Origin: Nostoc foliaceum FACHB-393
GTDB lineage: Bacteria > Cyanobacteriota > Cyanobacteriia > Cyanobacteriales > Nostocaceae
DNA: 64,000 nucleotides
Direction of reading: 5' to 3'
Assembly (NCBI RefSeq): GCF_014698505.1
Contig: NZ_JACJTD010000036.1
Coordinates: 19,406-83,405, forward strand
Shown here: one piece after another, positions 29,074 to 38,388 of the stretch
Layout of the letters: each line of letters starts with the position of its first letter
Position numbering within the stretch: the first letter of the stretch is position 1
Position numbers and translations under genes: made by a program
The notes under the pieces: model-generated
What the model saw: the letters and a program-made list of their open reading frames with translations, nothing else
What the model was told of the DNA's origin: nothing
Databases searched by the model: none

Positions 29074-30282
29074 CTACTGACGATTGGCTCTTTCTTGGGG
29101 AATAATTTCTGTTACTACCCTACCGCTAGAACTACCGCCTTTGACAACAATATTTTCTGTTTGCAGATTACCAACGGCTGTTTCACCCGTAAAATTTAAC
29201 TGTGGATCAACTTGTCTATAAACGACATTTCCCTGAGCTTCAACTAACTTATTGTCTAAATACCAAGTTAATGTATTAGATTTCAAAGACTGGCGACGCT
29301 GACCAATGGCGTTAACATTACCTGTTAAATAAACCGTTTTTTGCGGTATTTTCATTTCACCTTGATTGGCGGTGACGGTAAGATTTTCGGCACGCTGGAA
29401 CATCCGCACTGGAGAATTTGTAGTAACAGTTTCTGCCTTCATGTTCCAGGTCATAGAGTTGCTAGCTATTTGCACTGGTGGGTCTATTAACTCTAATTGA
29501 GCATTTTGTTTAATAGTGGCAATTTTCGTTTTTAAGTTGACTTCGGCAGAATTTCCCTTGCCGCGATCGCTAATTTTATTATCTTTGTAGCGATCAATTT
29601 CTATGGGGCGATCGCCAATCAGTTTTTCTTCTTTAATATTCCAAATCAAATGCTCGGTTCTTACTTGCATCTGGGGATCAGCGGAATTTGCTACTACCCC
29701 TCCAGAAAATTCCATGCGCTGTTCGCGGGTTTTGACTCGCGCTTCCTGCGCCACTGCTTGCAGTTGTTTATGACTACCGTTAATCTGGTTGCGAACAATC
29801 AACAAATCTTCTTTGGGACGCCATTCTAATTCATTTCCCTGCAACACAATTCCATTGCTAGGGTCTGTAGCAAATATCTTACCTTTAAGAAACAACTGTT
29901 TCCCATCTTGTTCAATGTCTGCAACATCTGCCTTGATTTGGTAAACTACTTTGCCATCTTGGTATAGTTCACCATAAGGGCTTTCAGCTTGGCCAATTTG
30001 TTTTTCTTTGGTATATTTTGCGGTTTTAGCCCGGACTTTCCAAATCGGTCTTCCGACTTCATCAGCTTGTTCTAGGGTGACATCAAAGAAAGTTAAATTA
30101 CTATCTTGATCAGATGAATCCACAGTATTTTGTTGAGAAGCTGGCGGGGATTTACCTCCGCAGCTAAATAAACCAAACACCAAGAACAAGGTCAAAGGTA
30201 AAATAAGAAAAGAGGGAGTGGAGGAGAAATTTTGAATTTTTCTCTTTCCTAGTCTCCCCTTTTGATCAAATTGATACGGCAT
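29074..30282 (-). CDS. lptC: LptC-like LPS export lipoprotein
   Basis: A 402-residue protein with an N-terminal hydrophobic segment ending in LFSCGG, a lipobox-like Cys, then repeated beta-rich OstA/LptC-type stretches (FDVTLEQADEVGRPIWKVRA, DIEQDGKQLFLKGKI, GEMKIPQKTVYLTGNV, TWYLDNKLVEAQGNV). LptC links the LptBFG transporter to the periplasmic bridge. Cyanobacterial members are longer than the E. coli protein (about 190 residues), and this one contains several jelly-roll strand repeats. Its ATG overlaps the upstream NYN gene stop by 1 bp (TAATG), implying coupling. Confidence 0.8.
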   Translation of the reverse strand: MPYQFDQKGRLGKRKIQNFSSTPSFLILPLTLFLVFGLFSCGGKSPPASQQNTVDSSDQDSNLTFFDVTLEQADEVGRPIWKVRAKTAKYTKEKQIGQAESPYGELYQDGKVVYQIKADVADIEQDGKQLFLKGKIFATDPSNGIVLQGNELEWRPKEDLLIVRNQINGSHKQLQAVAQEARVKTREQRMEFSGGVVANSADPQMQVRTEHLIWNIKEEKLIGDRPIEIDRYKDNKISDRGKGNSAEVNLKTKIATIKQNAQLELIDPPVQIASNSMTWNMKAETVTTNSPVRMFQRAENLTVTANQGEMKIPQKTVYLTGNVNAIGQRRQSLKSNTLTWYLDNKLVEAQGNVVYRQVDPQLNFTGETAVGNLQTENIVVKGGSSSGRVVTEIIPQERANRQ

Positions 30283-30914
30283 TATTCTTGGATTTCTAGG
30301 TGTCCATCACTAGTTCTGGGGTCTTCCAAAAAACCGATACCAGATAAAGGTCGGTATGGATAGCTTTGGCGAGGGGTTTTTTGAATATCCTCTTTGATGG
30401 CTTCTAAATCAATGTAGCGATCGCTTACATTAATCAAGCTGTCGCTGGTCATTGATCGCAAGCTTACTACTTCTACCCGCACGCCGCGATAGCTGACTGA
30501 ATTTACCGCATATGCCAAATCTCCATCACCGCTGACTAAAACTGCGGTATCATAAGAATCGACTAGCGCCATCATGTCTACTGCTATTTCTACATCCAGG
30601 TTAGCTTTTTTAGAGCCATCTGGTAGCTGGACTAAATCCTTAGCAATGACTCGATAGCCATTGCGACGCATCCACAGCAGAAACCCCTGTTGCTTCTCGT
30701 TTGTCCGATCTACCCCAGTGTAGAAAAAAGACCGCAGTAATCTAGAACCTCCAGTTAATCGACACAGTAGCTTCGTGTAATCGATTTCAATCCCTAGTTG
30801 TAGTGCAGCGTAAAATAAATTTGAGCCATCAATAAATATGGCGACCCGACCCCGATTCTCCAAAACTTGTTCTGGCGTAAATATTGAATCGGTTTCAAAA
30901 TTATTCAACATCAT
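30282..30914 (-). CDS. LabA-like NYN-domain protein
   Basis: A 210-residue PIN-like NYN-domain protein, a family of putative RNA-processing nucleases that includes the circadian output protein LabA. Key blocks are VAIFIDGSNLFYAALQLGIEI (first acidic residue), KKANLDVEIAVDMMALVDSY and VLVSGDGDLAYAVNSV, containing the conserved acidic metal ligands. It is upstream of and overlaps lptC, so the two are cotranscribed. A direct role in lipopolysaccharide export is not implied by sequence. Confidence 0.82.
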   Translation of the reverse strand: MMLNNFETDSIFTPEQVLENRGRVAIFIDGSNLFYAALQLGIEIDYTKLLCRLTGGSRLLRSFFYTGVDRTNEKQQGFLLWMRRNGYRVIAKDLVQLPDGSKKANLDVEIAVDMMALVDSYDTAVLVSGDGDLAYAVNSVSYRGVRVEVVSLRSMTSDSLINVSDRYIDLEAIKEDIQKTPRQSYPYRPLSGIGFLEDPRTSDGHLEIQE

Positions 30915-31077
30915 TGTGATACCTCAATTTTTATCCCTGTTATTTTTGATACAAATTACCAACTTTTAGATGCTAGTCACAGCGGCTTATGATAATGTTC
31001 CGGGGCTAATTTAAGTTCAGCCCCGATAAATTTTTTGAGAAAATAAGAAATTGAACAAAATCAGACTTTGATAAGGA

Positions 31078-32682
31078 CTAATCGTTTTTTGGGAGTTCTA
31101 TTCGCTTAAAAATTGGTTGGGGTATACCCAACTGTTGTTTACTGGATAGTACCCCCCATGTAGCATGGATAGCAAAAGGAGCGGTAATTGAACTTTGTAT
31201 TTGATCGTTAAAGTTTATTCCGAAGCCTAGCTGCTGATAAATATCGCTACTGATGTTCGGAATAATTGGGGATAGCAGATAAGCTGCTAGTCTAACTGAT
31301 TCTAGAACTGCGTAGAGAACTTTTTCCACCAACTCCTGCTGTCCCTGTTTATATAATGACCAAGGAGCTTGTTCATCAATAAACTTATTACTGGCTTGCA
31401 CCAGTGAAAGGATAGCCCCGCAGGCTTGATTGAAAGCTAGCTCCTCATAGGCTTTTTCCACCTGTTTCCCTAGACGTAAACCAATTGTTTTTAAAGGATT
31501 TTCGTCAGGAATCCCTTCATTGCCGATTGATGGGACATCATTCTCTGCACAGTATTTCTTCACCATGTTCAAAGTGCGATTGAGCAAATTACCTAAGTCA
31601 TTTGCCAAATCTGCATTCAAAACATTAATGAACCTAACTTCATTAAAATCTCCATCCTTGCCAAATTCGATTTCCTTAAGGAAGTAATAACGAACGGCAT
31701 CACTACCATAGCGTTGAACTAGGGCTATAGGATCAAGGGTATTACCCAGACTTTTGCCCATCTTCTGCCCATCTTTGGTCAAAAAGCCATGCCCAAATAC
31801 TCGCTCTGGCAAGGGTAAGCTAGCTGACAACAGCATTGCTGGCCAGTAAACTGCATGGAAGCGCAGAATATCTTTACCAATTAGGTGCAAGTTAATCGGC
31901 CACCATATTTCTAAAGCATTTGCTAAAGTCGGTTCTGCATCTGGTTCTAGTAATGCCGTTACATAACCCAGCAGCGCATCAAACCAGACATAAAGGGTGT
32001 GCTTGGGATCAACTGGTACGGGAAAACCCCAATCTAGATTCACCCGTGAAATGGAAAAGTCTTGCAGCCCTTGATTGACAAAGCTGAGGACTTCATTACG
32101 CCGACTTTCTGGTTGAATAAAATCCGGTCTAGATTGATAGAATTCTGTCAGCTGATTTTGATATTTGGATAAGCGGAAAAAATAGTTTTGTTCGTCTCGC
32201 CACTCAACTTCTTTGTTAGTATGAATCGGGCAACGATGTCCTTCTAGCAGATCCCGTTCTTCTTTGAATTCTTCGCAGGATACGCAGTACCAGCCTTTTT
32301 GTTGTCCCTGGTAGATATCACCAGATTTCCAGACTCGCTCAAAGAATTCTTTGACGATCGCTTCATGACGAGGTGCAGTAGTTCGACTAAAGCGATCGTA
32401 TTGAATGTCTAGTAACTGCCATAAATTAACGAAACTAGGGACAATTTCATCGCAAAACTCTTGTGGTGCTTTGCCTAAACTTTCTGCCGATCGCTGAATT
32501 TTTTGCCCATGTTCATCTGTACCTGTAATTAGTAATACCTGATGCCCCAGCAGCCTCTGAAATCGCGCTACTACATCTGCTGCGATCGTCGTATAAGCAC
32601 TGCCTATATGGGGGACATCGTTTACATAATATAGGGGTGTCGTTAGTGCAAATGTCTTTTCTGTTTTATTCACTAGATTCAT
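31078..32682 (-). CDS. metG: Methionyl-tRNA synthetase
   Basis: A 534-residue class I aminoacyl-tRNA synthetase charging initiator and elongator tRNA-Met. It has TTPLYYVNDVPHIGSAYTT (HIGH-type signature), TGTDEHGQKIQ, a single zinc knuckle CVSCEEF...HRCPIH, and KMGKSLGNTLDP (KMSKS-type loop at about 311). The length and single knuckle fit the short MetG subgroup without the C-terminal tRNA-binding domain, which is normal for cyanobacteria. It starts at ATG 32682 and diverges from the acyltransferase gene. Confidence 0.94.
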   Translation of the reverse strand: MNLVNKTEKTFALTTPLYYVNDVPHIGSAYTTIAADVVARFQRLLGHQVLLITGTDEHGQKIQRSAESLGKAPQEFCDEIVPSFVNLWQLLDIQYDRFSRTTAPRHEAIVKEFFERVWKSGDIYQGQQKGWYCVSCEEFKEERDLLEGHRCPIHTNKEVEWRDEQNYFFRLSKYQNQLTEFYQSRPDFIQPESRRNEVLSFVNQGLQDFSISRVNLDWGFPVPVDPKHTLYVWFDALLGYVTALLEPDAEPTLANALEIWWPINLHLIGKDILRFHAVYWPAMLLSASLPLPERVFGHGFLTKDGQKMGKSLGNTLDPIALVQRYGSDAVRYYFLKEIEFGKDGDFNEVRFINVLNADLANDLGNLLNRTLNMVKKYCAENDVPSIGNEGIPDENPLKTIGLRLGKQVEKAYEELAFNQACGAILSLVQASNKFIDEQAPWSLYKQGQQELVEKVLYAVLESVRLAAYLLSPIIPNISSDIYQQLGFGINFNDQIQSSITAPFAIHATWGVLSSKQQLGIPQPIFKRIELPKND

Positions 32683-33061
32683 ACAAAATAAAAATTAACT
32701 TATTAAAACGTTTTACACTTACTTTGATTGGCAAAACCACGCAATTATACAATAATATTCCTATTTTTTCCAATAATACCTTAATATTAGCAAACTTCTT
32801 AGACCAAGAATTGTTTTGTAATATGCATCAATTCAACTCATTTTTGCTTAAAAGATGAAAATCAACTAATCATAATTTTTTTGAATACTTTCTATTAGAT
32901 ATTATTGTGATCAAAAATACAAAACCGAGAAAGCAGAAAATCTAGCTACTTTTGTAGATTTAGACATTTCTATCTTAAGACGGTCATGGCAGTAGTAAAG
33001 AAATGTAAAAATTAAATTAAGATAAACCATCATATTTACCGGAAAAATATATTGATTAGGT
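32683..33061. other. Divergent promoter region metG / acyltransferase
   Basis: An AT-rich gap with no supportable gene. It must carry promoters for both divergent genes. No clear operator or RNA leader was recognised, and a T-box is not evident. Confidence 0.4.
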
Positions 33062-33787
33062 ATGAGTCGAAATAGCCCCCTGGAGATTTCTCGCGCTTTC
33101 CTGGCGGCGCTTTCAACCCAAATGTTTCGTTATTATGAGGATCGCATTCCCCAGGATGCCAGCGTGTTGGTAGTCAGCAATCACCGCAGCTTTATGGATG
33201 CATTTATTTTAATGGCGGCGTTATCGAATCCGATTCGCTTTGCTTGCCATCACTATATGGGACAAGTGCCAGTAATGCGGGAGATTGTCACCGGTCAATT
33301 GGGGTGTTTTCCTTTGGAAGAAACTCAAAACCGCCAGCAAAGCTTTTTTTCGCAGTCACAGTTGCTATTGCAGTCCAAGCAGATGGTGGGAGTATTTCCA
33401 GAAGGGACTGAACCAATGGTGAAATTTACTCAGCCAAACCAAGTAGGTGAGTTTCAGCGAGGATTTGCCCATTTGGCATTGCGAGCGAATGTGCAGGATC
33501 TAGCTATTTTGCCGATCGCGATCGCCTCCTTAGACGAGGTAAACACTTCTGGTTTCCCCTTAAGGTTTTTGAGTTTATTTGACCCTTCAGAACCTTTATT
33601 TAAGCAAGCTGGCTGGCATCCTCTGGTAATTTATCGTCGGGTTGCGGTGTTAATCGGTCGCCCTTATTGGATTACGCCCCAACATCAACAAAAATATCAC
33701 GGCAAGCAAGCCAGAACTGTTGTGGCTGAACTGACAGAACACTGTCATGGTGAAATTAGCACCTTACTCCGTCAAGGTTGCTATTAA
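33062..33787 (+). CDS. PlsC-like lysophospholipid acyltransferase
   Basis: A 241-residue glycerolipid acyltransferase-fold protein. NHRSFMDAF contains the H(X4)D catalytic motif, and GVFPEGTEP the substrate phosphate-binding block. It lacks clear transmembrane helices except for weak hydrophobic patches. It differs from the second PlsC-like protein at 48307-48945, so the genome has at least two such enzymes. The following hydrolase gene (158 bp downstream, same strand) suggests a lipid or chlorophyll-phytol remodelling pair. Confidence 0.8.
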   Translation: MSRNSPLEISRAFLAALSTQMFRYYEDRIPQDASVLVVSNHRSFMDAFILMAALSNPIRFACHHYMGQVPVMREIVTGQLGCFPLEETQNRQQSFFSQSQLLLQSKQMVGVFPEGTEPMVKFTQPNQVGEFQRGFAHLALRANVQDLAILPIAIASLDEVNTSGFPLRFLSLFDPSEPLFKQAGWHPLVIYRRVAVLIGRPYWITPQHQQKYHGKQARTVVAELTEHCHGEISTLLRQGCY

Positions 33788-33917
33788 AGCCATTCGATTT
33801 TGAATTTTGGATTGTCTCCAAAGCTTTCAGTAGCTTGCTCTGAGACCTTTTTTGTTTTTGCTCAAAATTACTGAAGCTAGTAAAAGCAACAATCAGCAGT
33901 CCAAAAGTTTTATACCA

Positions 33918-33948
33918 TTGACTAATGACTAATGACTAATGACCAATG
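33918..33948. repeat. ATGACTA heptamer array ending at a start codon
   Basis: Direct repeats of ATGACTA/ATGACCA (TTGACTAATGACTAATGACT, then AATGACCA) run up to 33945. The ATG of the hydrolase gene (33946) is the ATG of the last unit, with no purine-rich ribosome-binding site in front. The same arrangement occurs at fabD. Confidence 0.75.
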
Positions 33949-34773
33949 ACTATCTCAGAAGTTGAGCTAAACCCTTGTTTCCTGACTCCTAAACGAGTAC
34001 AGCCAGAGTATCCCCTGTTGGTATATTTGCCAGGAATGGATGGAACTGGTCAACTATTGCGATCGCAAACCGCTGGATTAGAAACTGGCTTTGATGTCCG
34101 TTGTTTGGCGATCCCACGCCAAGACCTTAATACTTGGGATGTGCTAGCTAAGAGTGTATTGGACTTAATCCACGCCGAATTAGAAAAAAGTTCTCAGAGG
34201 GCAGTTTATCTGTGTGGTGAGTCGTTTGGTGGTTGCTTGGCAATGAAAGTAGCAATCCAAGCACCGCATTTATTTAAGCGAATTATTTTAATTAACCCTG
34301 CTTCTGCCTTTCGTCTTCGCCCTTGGTTGAATTGGGCATCCCAACTAACTTACTTGGTGCCATCCGAGTTGTATGATGTTGGCGCACTGGGGTTGTTGCC
34401 GTTTCTAGCATCTTTGCCACGAATTTCTCGGAGCGATCGCCATGAACTGCTGAAAACTATGCGTTCTGTCCCGTCAGAAACCGTTCTTTGGCGGTTGTCT
34501 TTACTACGAGAATTTGATGTAGATGACGAGAAATTAGGTCGCTTAACTCAACCAGCTTTGTTGATTGCCGGTGGTAGCGATCGCCTTTTGCCTTCTGTAA
34601 CTGAAGTGAAGCGGATAGCTAATATCTTACCAAATACCAAAATTGTAGTGTTGCCGAATTGCGGACATGCTTGTTTGCTAGAGGAAGACATTAATCTCTA
34701 TGAAATTCTTAAAGATAATGACTTTTTAGAAAGTAATGCTGATATGAGTACGGGGCTAGAGGTGAGAGGATAG
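33946..34773 (+). CDS. Alpha/beta hydrolase, phytyl ester synthase-like
   Basis: A 275-residue alpha/beta hydrolase. LPGMDGTGQLL supplies the oxyanion loop, CGESFGGCLAM the nucleophile elbow (Ser at about 94), and PNCGHACLLEE the C-terminal His. These blocks and INPASAF strongly resemble the N-terminal hydrolase half of plant phytyl ester synthases (PES1/2 type). It lies directly after an acyltransferase gene. It may hydrolyse or transfer acyl groups to phytol or glycerolipids, but the substrate is inferred only from resemblance. Confidence 0.75.
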   Translation: MTISEVELNPCFLTPKRVQPEYPLLVYLPGMDGTGQLLRSQTAGLETGFDVRCLAIPRQDLNTWDVLAKSVLDLIHAELEKSSQRAVYLCGESFGGCLAMKVAIQAPHLFKRIILINPASAFRLRPWLNWASQLTYLVPSELYDVGALGLLPFLASLPRISRSDRHELLKTMRSVPSETVLWRLSLLREFDVDDEKLGRLTQPALLIAGGSDRLLPSVTEVKRIANILPNTKIVVLPNCGHACLLEEDINLYEILKDNDFLESNADMSTGLEVRG

Positions 34774-35187
34774 TCTACTAGTATTCCTAGAGAACAGAAC
34801 AGCAAGGAACTCGACGTGCTGTAGTGGTCGGTATACCTTGGGGAAAAGTACCCAATGCTAATTATTGCACCTTTAACTACCCAGAATGATTCTTGGTGTT
34901 CAATAATCTCAGTTTATAACAACGCTTTTCAGCCGATGCTGGTGGTTTGCCTCTGTCTTTCATTGTCTTGCTAGATTAAACGCAAAGATTAGATATAAAT
35001 CGAGTTTTGGCGTATTTGGGAACACTCACCCTTGAGCAATATGTTCCTATTATGATCGATTAAGACAGTAGTTTGGATAATAAAATAGTTAATCTTAAAC
35101 TGATATTTACGTTTATAGAGGGATGTAAAGCCGCTCATTTTTCGCTACAAGTTTAAATAGAGAGGCTTTACAAGATGGTGTCAAGCA
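34774..35187. other. Intergenic gap, no gene seen
   Basis: No coding or RNA signature was recognised. The last part, 35040-35180, is AT-rich and likely carries the promoter of the EcsC-like gene. Confidence 0.4.
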
Positions 35188-36366
35188 ATGGCAGACAAAC
35201 CCCAAAAAATAGAGGTGAATAAATCTGTTAATTCACCCAGAGAAACTTCAGAAGTAAATATCCAGGCTCAATCATCAGTAGAAAATGAACCGTCTATATT
35301 AGAGTCTTTTCTTACAAATGTTGCTCAGACTGGTAAAGCAGTTTTAGACACAGCAGTAGGGGTGGGAGAAGCGACGGCAAAACAAACACACAAGCTAATT
35401 GAGCAAACAACTCAAACCAGCGGTCAGGTTGTGAATCGCCTCAGCGAAAATTGGCTGATTAGAAAACTATCTGGAGTATTAAATCTAAATTGGCTGATTG
35501 GTAATACTGACGCTGTTGATTTGGAAAAAGCAGAAGCTGCGGTAAACAAGCTCAAGCAACAGTATCCAAATGAATCACCCAGCCAGATTGCTCACCGAAT
35601 CATGTTGGAAAAAGCGACTCAAGCAGGCACAGTTGGACTAGCTACTAGTATTTTGCCAGGAGTAGCAGTGGCGTTGTTGGCAATTGATTTAACAGCGACA
35701 ACAAAATTGCAGTCAGAAATGCTTTATCAAATTGCATTTGACTATGGGCTAGATTTAAAAGATCCTGCCCGGAAAGGCGAAATTTTGGCAATTTTTGGTC
35801 TGGCTTTGGGTGGAGGGCGTCTTTTGAAAGCTGCGGGATTAGGCTTGCTGCGAAATGTGCCATTTGCAGGTGCAGCGATCGCAGCTAGTTCAAATGCGAC
35901 GATGATTTATTCATTGGGGTATGCTGCTTGTCGATTTTACGAAGCCAAGCTAGATGAATCAACTTCGCTTACATCGCCACAGACAATAGCAACATTGAAA
36001 GCTGAAAGTGAAAAGTATCTAGAAACTGCGATCGCTCAAGAAGCAGTCATGGATCAAATTTTAGTTCACATGATCCTCGCTAGTCATCCAGAGAAGACTT
36101 TGCAAGAAATTTTGCCAGAATTACAAGCTGTAAATCTTAGTAATAACTCATTGGATGCCATTGCCCAAAATATCAAATCACTTAAGTCTTTAGATATATT
36201 ACTCAATCAGCTGAATCGTGATTTTGCCATACCCTTGCTGGCTCAATGTTACAAAATTGCCCAGCTTGACGGTAAGACTACACCAGTTGAGCAACATATA
36301 ATGACAGCGATCGCCAGCAAATTTGACATTGATACAAATGCAATTGAGTCATTAGTCATGGGGTAG
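35188..36366 (+). CDS. EcsC-like protein with TerB-like tail
   Basis: A 392-residue protein. A polar N-terminus (1-90) precedes a central hydrophobic/amphipathic region including GTVGLATSILPGVAVALLAI, LAIFGLALGGGRLLKAAGLG and FAGAAIAASSNATMIYSLGY, resembling the EcsC domain. The last 70 residues (LAQCYKIAQLDGKTTPVEQH, followed by a short helix) resemble a TerB-type acidic metal-binding helix bundle. Two hydrophobic hairpins suggest membrane association. The function is unknown; both domain calls rest on resemblance. Confidence 0.55.
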   Translation: MADKPQKIEVNKSVNSPRETSEVNIQAQSSVENEPSILESFLTNVAQTGKAVLDTAVGVGEATAKQTHKLIEQTTQTSGQVVNRLSENWLIRKLSGVLNLNWLIGNTDAVDLEKAEAAVNKLKQQYPNESPSQIAHRIMLEKATQAGTVGLATSILPGVAVALLAIDLTATTKLQSEMLYQIAFDYGLDLKDPARKGEILAIFGLALGGGRLLKAAGLGLLRNVPFAGAAIAASSNATMIYSLGYAACRFYEAKLDESTSLTSPQTIATLKAESEKYLETAIAQEAVMDQILVHMILASHPEKTLQEILPELQAVNLSNNSLDAIAQNIKSLKSLDILLNQLNRDFAIPLLAQCYKIAQLDGKTTPVEQHIMTAIASKFDIDTNAIESLVMG

Positions 36367-36678
36367 GAAGCAGTAGTTGACGCTCCCACGGCTTTTAGCC
36401 AATAGGCTTTCTGCTTTAATTTCTGTAAAAGAGTGAAGTGATAAGCCTCGTTAACGATGCTCAAAGACTCATTAATGAAGTTCTGAGGTGGATTAATGAG
36501 GATCAAAGACTCATTAATGGAGTTCCATTTATACCAATTCGCTAAATTATAGCTACTGGCCCCTGCTCCCTTATCTCCTCTATCTTCCTCATCTCCCTCA
36601 CCCCCCACTCCCCTCAGCCTGAAACAAGAATTTTGAGCAATACTGGTACAAGAAGGAATATTTACACAAAATCCCAAC
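36367..36678. repeat. Intergenic spacer with 42-bp imperfect direct repeat
   Basis: Two copies of an about 35-bp unit containing TCAAAGACTCATTAATG lie at about 36449-36483 and 36491-36525, 42 bp apart. After this comes TATACCAATTCGC (repeat-arm-like) and a C/T-rich stretch. The region precedes pepA. No gene is supported. Confidence 0.5.
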
Positions 36679-38160
36679 ATGACAATTCAACCTAGTGATA
36701 AGCCTTTGCTAGAGTGGGCAGGCGATAGTTTGGCAATTGGATTATTTGAAGATGCAGTAGAGTTAACTGGAGAATTGGCAACTTTAGATCAAAAGTTTTC
36801 CGGGGTCTTAAAAGAACTAATTGCTGAAGAAGAATTTAAAGGTAAAGCCAACAGTACCATCTTCACTCGTGTGAATCCTGGTAGTCCAGTGCGTAAATTG
36901 ATTCTGGTAGGTTTAGGCAAGCCAGATGCACTAAAACTCGACACTTTGCGACGCGCTGCTGCTGCTGTAGCCAGAGTAGCAAAAAAGCAAAAAAGCAAAA
37001 TTCTGGGATTTAGTTTCCCATTGTGGAATAACGATCCAGCCGCAAGCGCCCAAGCGATCGCAGAAGGCGTAGAATTGGCGCTTTACCAAGATAATCGCTT
37101 TAAATCAGAACCAGAAGATAAAGGTTCACAAATAGAAACCGTAGATTTACTAGGATTTAGTGGACAAGAAGCAGCCATCACCCGCGCCAATCAAATCGTT
37201 TCCGGGGTAAATTTGGCACGGCAGTTAGTGGCAGCGCCAGCCAACGCGGTAACACCAATTACTTTGGCAGAAACTGCTCAAGCGATCGCTAAAGACTACG
37301 GTTTACAAGTAGAAATTCTGGAAAAAGAAGACTGTGAAAAGCTGGGTATGGGTGCTTTTTTGGGAGTAGCCCAAGCTTCCGAGTTGCCACCTAAATTCAT
37401 TCACCTGACTTACAAGCCAGAAGGTAAACCCAAAAAGAAACTAGCAATTATTGGCAAAGGTGTAACCTTCGATTCCGGCGGACTCAACATTAAAGGTGCT
37501 GGTAGCGGCATCGAAACCATGAAAATTGATATGGGCGGTGCAGCTGCTACCTTAGGGGCGGCAAAAGCAATTGCTCAAATTAAGCCAGATGTTGAGGTTC
37601 ACTTTATCTCGGCGGTGGCTGAAAACATGATTAGCGGTCGTGCTATGCACCCTGGAGACATACTTACAGCATCAAACGGCAAAACAATCGAAGTGAACAA
37701 CACCGACGCTGAAGGACGTTTGACCCTAGCAGATGCCTTGGTGTATGCCGACAAATTAGGATTAGATGCGATCGTGGATTTAGCCACCCTAACCGGTGCT
37801 AACGTGATTGCCTTAGGTGAAGATATAGCTGGTTTGTACACTCCCGACGATGCTGTAGCTTCCCAGTTAGAGAAAGCCGCCCACATCTCAGGAGAAAAGA
37901 TTTGGCGGATGCCAATGGAAGAAAAATATTTTGAAGGGCTAAAGTCTGGCATTGCCGACATGAAAAATACTGGCCCGCGCCCAGGTGGTTCCATTACCGC
38001 AGCCCTTTTCCTTAAGCAATTCGTCAAAGAAACACCTTGGGCGCACCTAGATATTGCTGGCCCAGTGTGGACAGATAAAGAAAATGGCTACAACGGCTCT
38101 GGGGCAACTGGCTACGGCGTTCGGACGCTAGTTAGCTGGGTACTGGGCATTGCGGAGTAG
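36679..38160 (+). CDS. pepA: Leucyl aminopeptidase PepA
   Basis: A 493-residue cytosolic M17 aminopeptidase that releases N-terminal residues, using two metal ions. The catalytic domain is complete: KGVTFDSGGLNIK, KIDMGGAAATLGA, the diagnostic NTDAEGRLTLADAL, and the C-terminal GGSITAALFLKQFV. Asp/Glu/Lys metal ligands and the active-site Lys and Arg are all in place. The N-terminal macro-like domain spans about 1-170. It has its own promoter region upstream and a repeat-rich spacer downstream. Confidence 0.95.
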   Translation: MTIQPSDKPLLEWAGDSLAIGLFEDAVELTGELATLDQKFSGVLKELIAEEEFKGKANSTIFTRVNPGSPVRKLILVGLGKPDALKLDTLRRAAAAVARVAKKQKSKILGFSFPLWNNDPAASAQAIAEGVELALYQDNRFKSEPEDKGSQIETVDLLGFSGQEAAITRANQIVSGVNLARQLVAAPANAVTPITLAETAQAIAKDYGLQVEILEKEDCEKLGMGAFLGVAQASELPPKFIHLTYKPEGKPKKKLAIIGKGVTFDSGGLNIKGAGSGIETMKIDMGGAAATLGAAKAIAQIKPDVEVHFISAVAENMISGRAMHPGDILTASNGKTIEVNNTDAEGRLTLADALVYADKLGLDAIVDLATLTGANVIALGEDIAGLYTPDDAVASQLEKAAHISGEKIWRMPMEEKYFEGLKSGIADMKNTGPRPGGSITAALFLKQFVKETPWAHLDIAGPVWTDKENGYNGSGATGYGVRTLVSWVLGIAE

Positions 38161-38262
38161 GGAGAAGAGGCAGGGAGCAGGGGGCAGGGAGCAGGGGGAA
38201 AGAGGTAATGTTATTCTCCCCAATTCCCAATTCCCCATTCCCCATTCCCCATTCCCAATTCA
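38161..38262. repeat. G-rich/C-rich tandem repeat spacer
   Basis: Tandem GGGAGCAGGGGGCAG units are followed by CCCCAATTCCCAATTCCCCA-type units, forming an imperfect large inverted repeat after pepA. This is a known style of Nostoc dispersed repeat. The same style, diverged, appears in frame in mutS2 at 54976-55041. A short frame overlapping it is not a gene. Confidence 0.65.
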
Positions 38263-38388
38263 TGCTATCTTGAGCTTGCCAGCAAAAATTGTTGCAATAG
38301 TAACAGAAGTAATTTGGCAGTCAGAAAGTTAAGCTTTTTCGGCAAAGCCATCTGGTAAAATTTATAAGGTTTCTAAAAGCTCTGAGCA

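Noticed and set aside
32637..32858. + strand frame upstream of the acyltransferase
   Set aside because: AT-rich spacer frame with no recognisable domain, overlapping the metG start on the other strand.
36249..36680. 143-residue - strand frame between the EcsC-like gene and pepA
   Set aside because: It spans low-complexity spacer and the end of a real gene on the other strand; no domain is seen.
38150..38332. Short frame overlapping the end of pepA
   Set aside because: It is made of repeat DNA translated as GAGGREQGERG and PIPHSPFPIH, and has no independent support.
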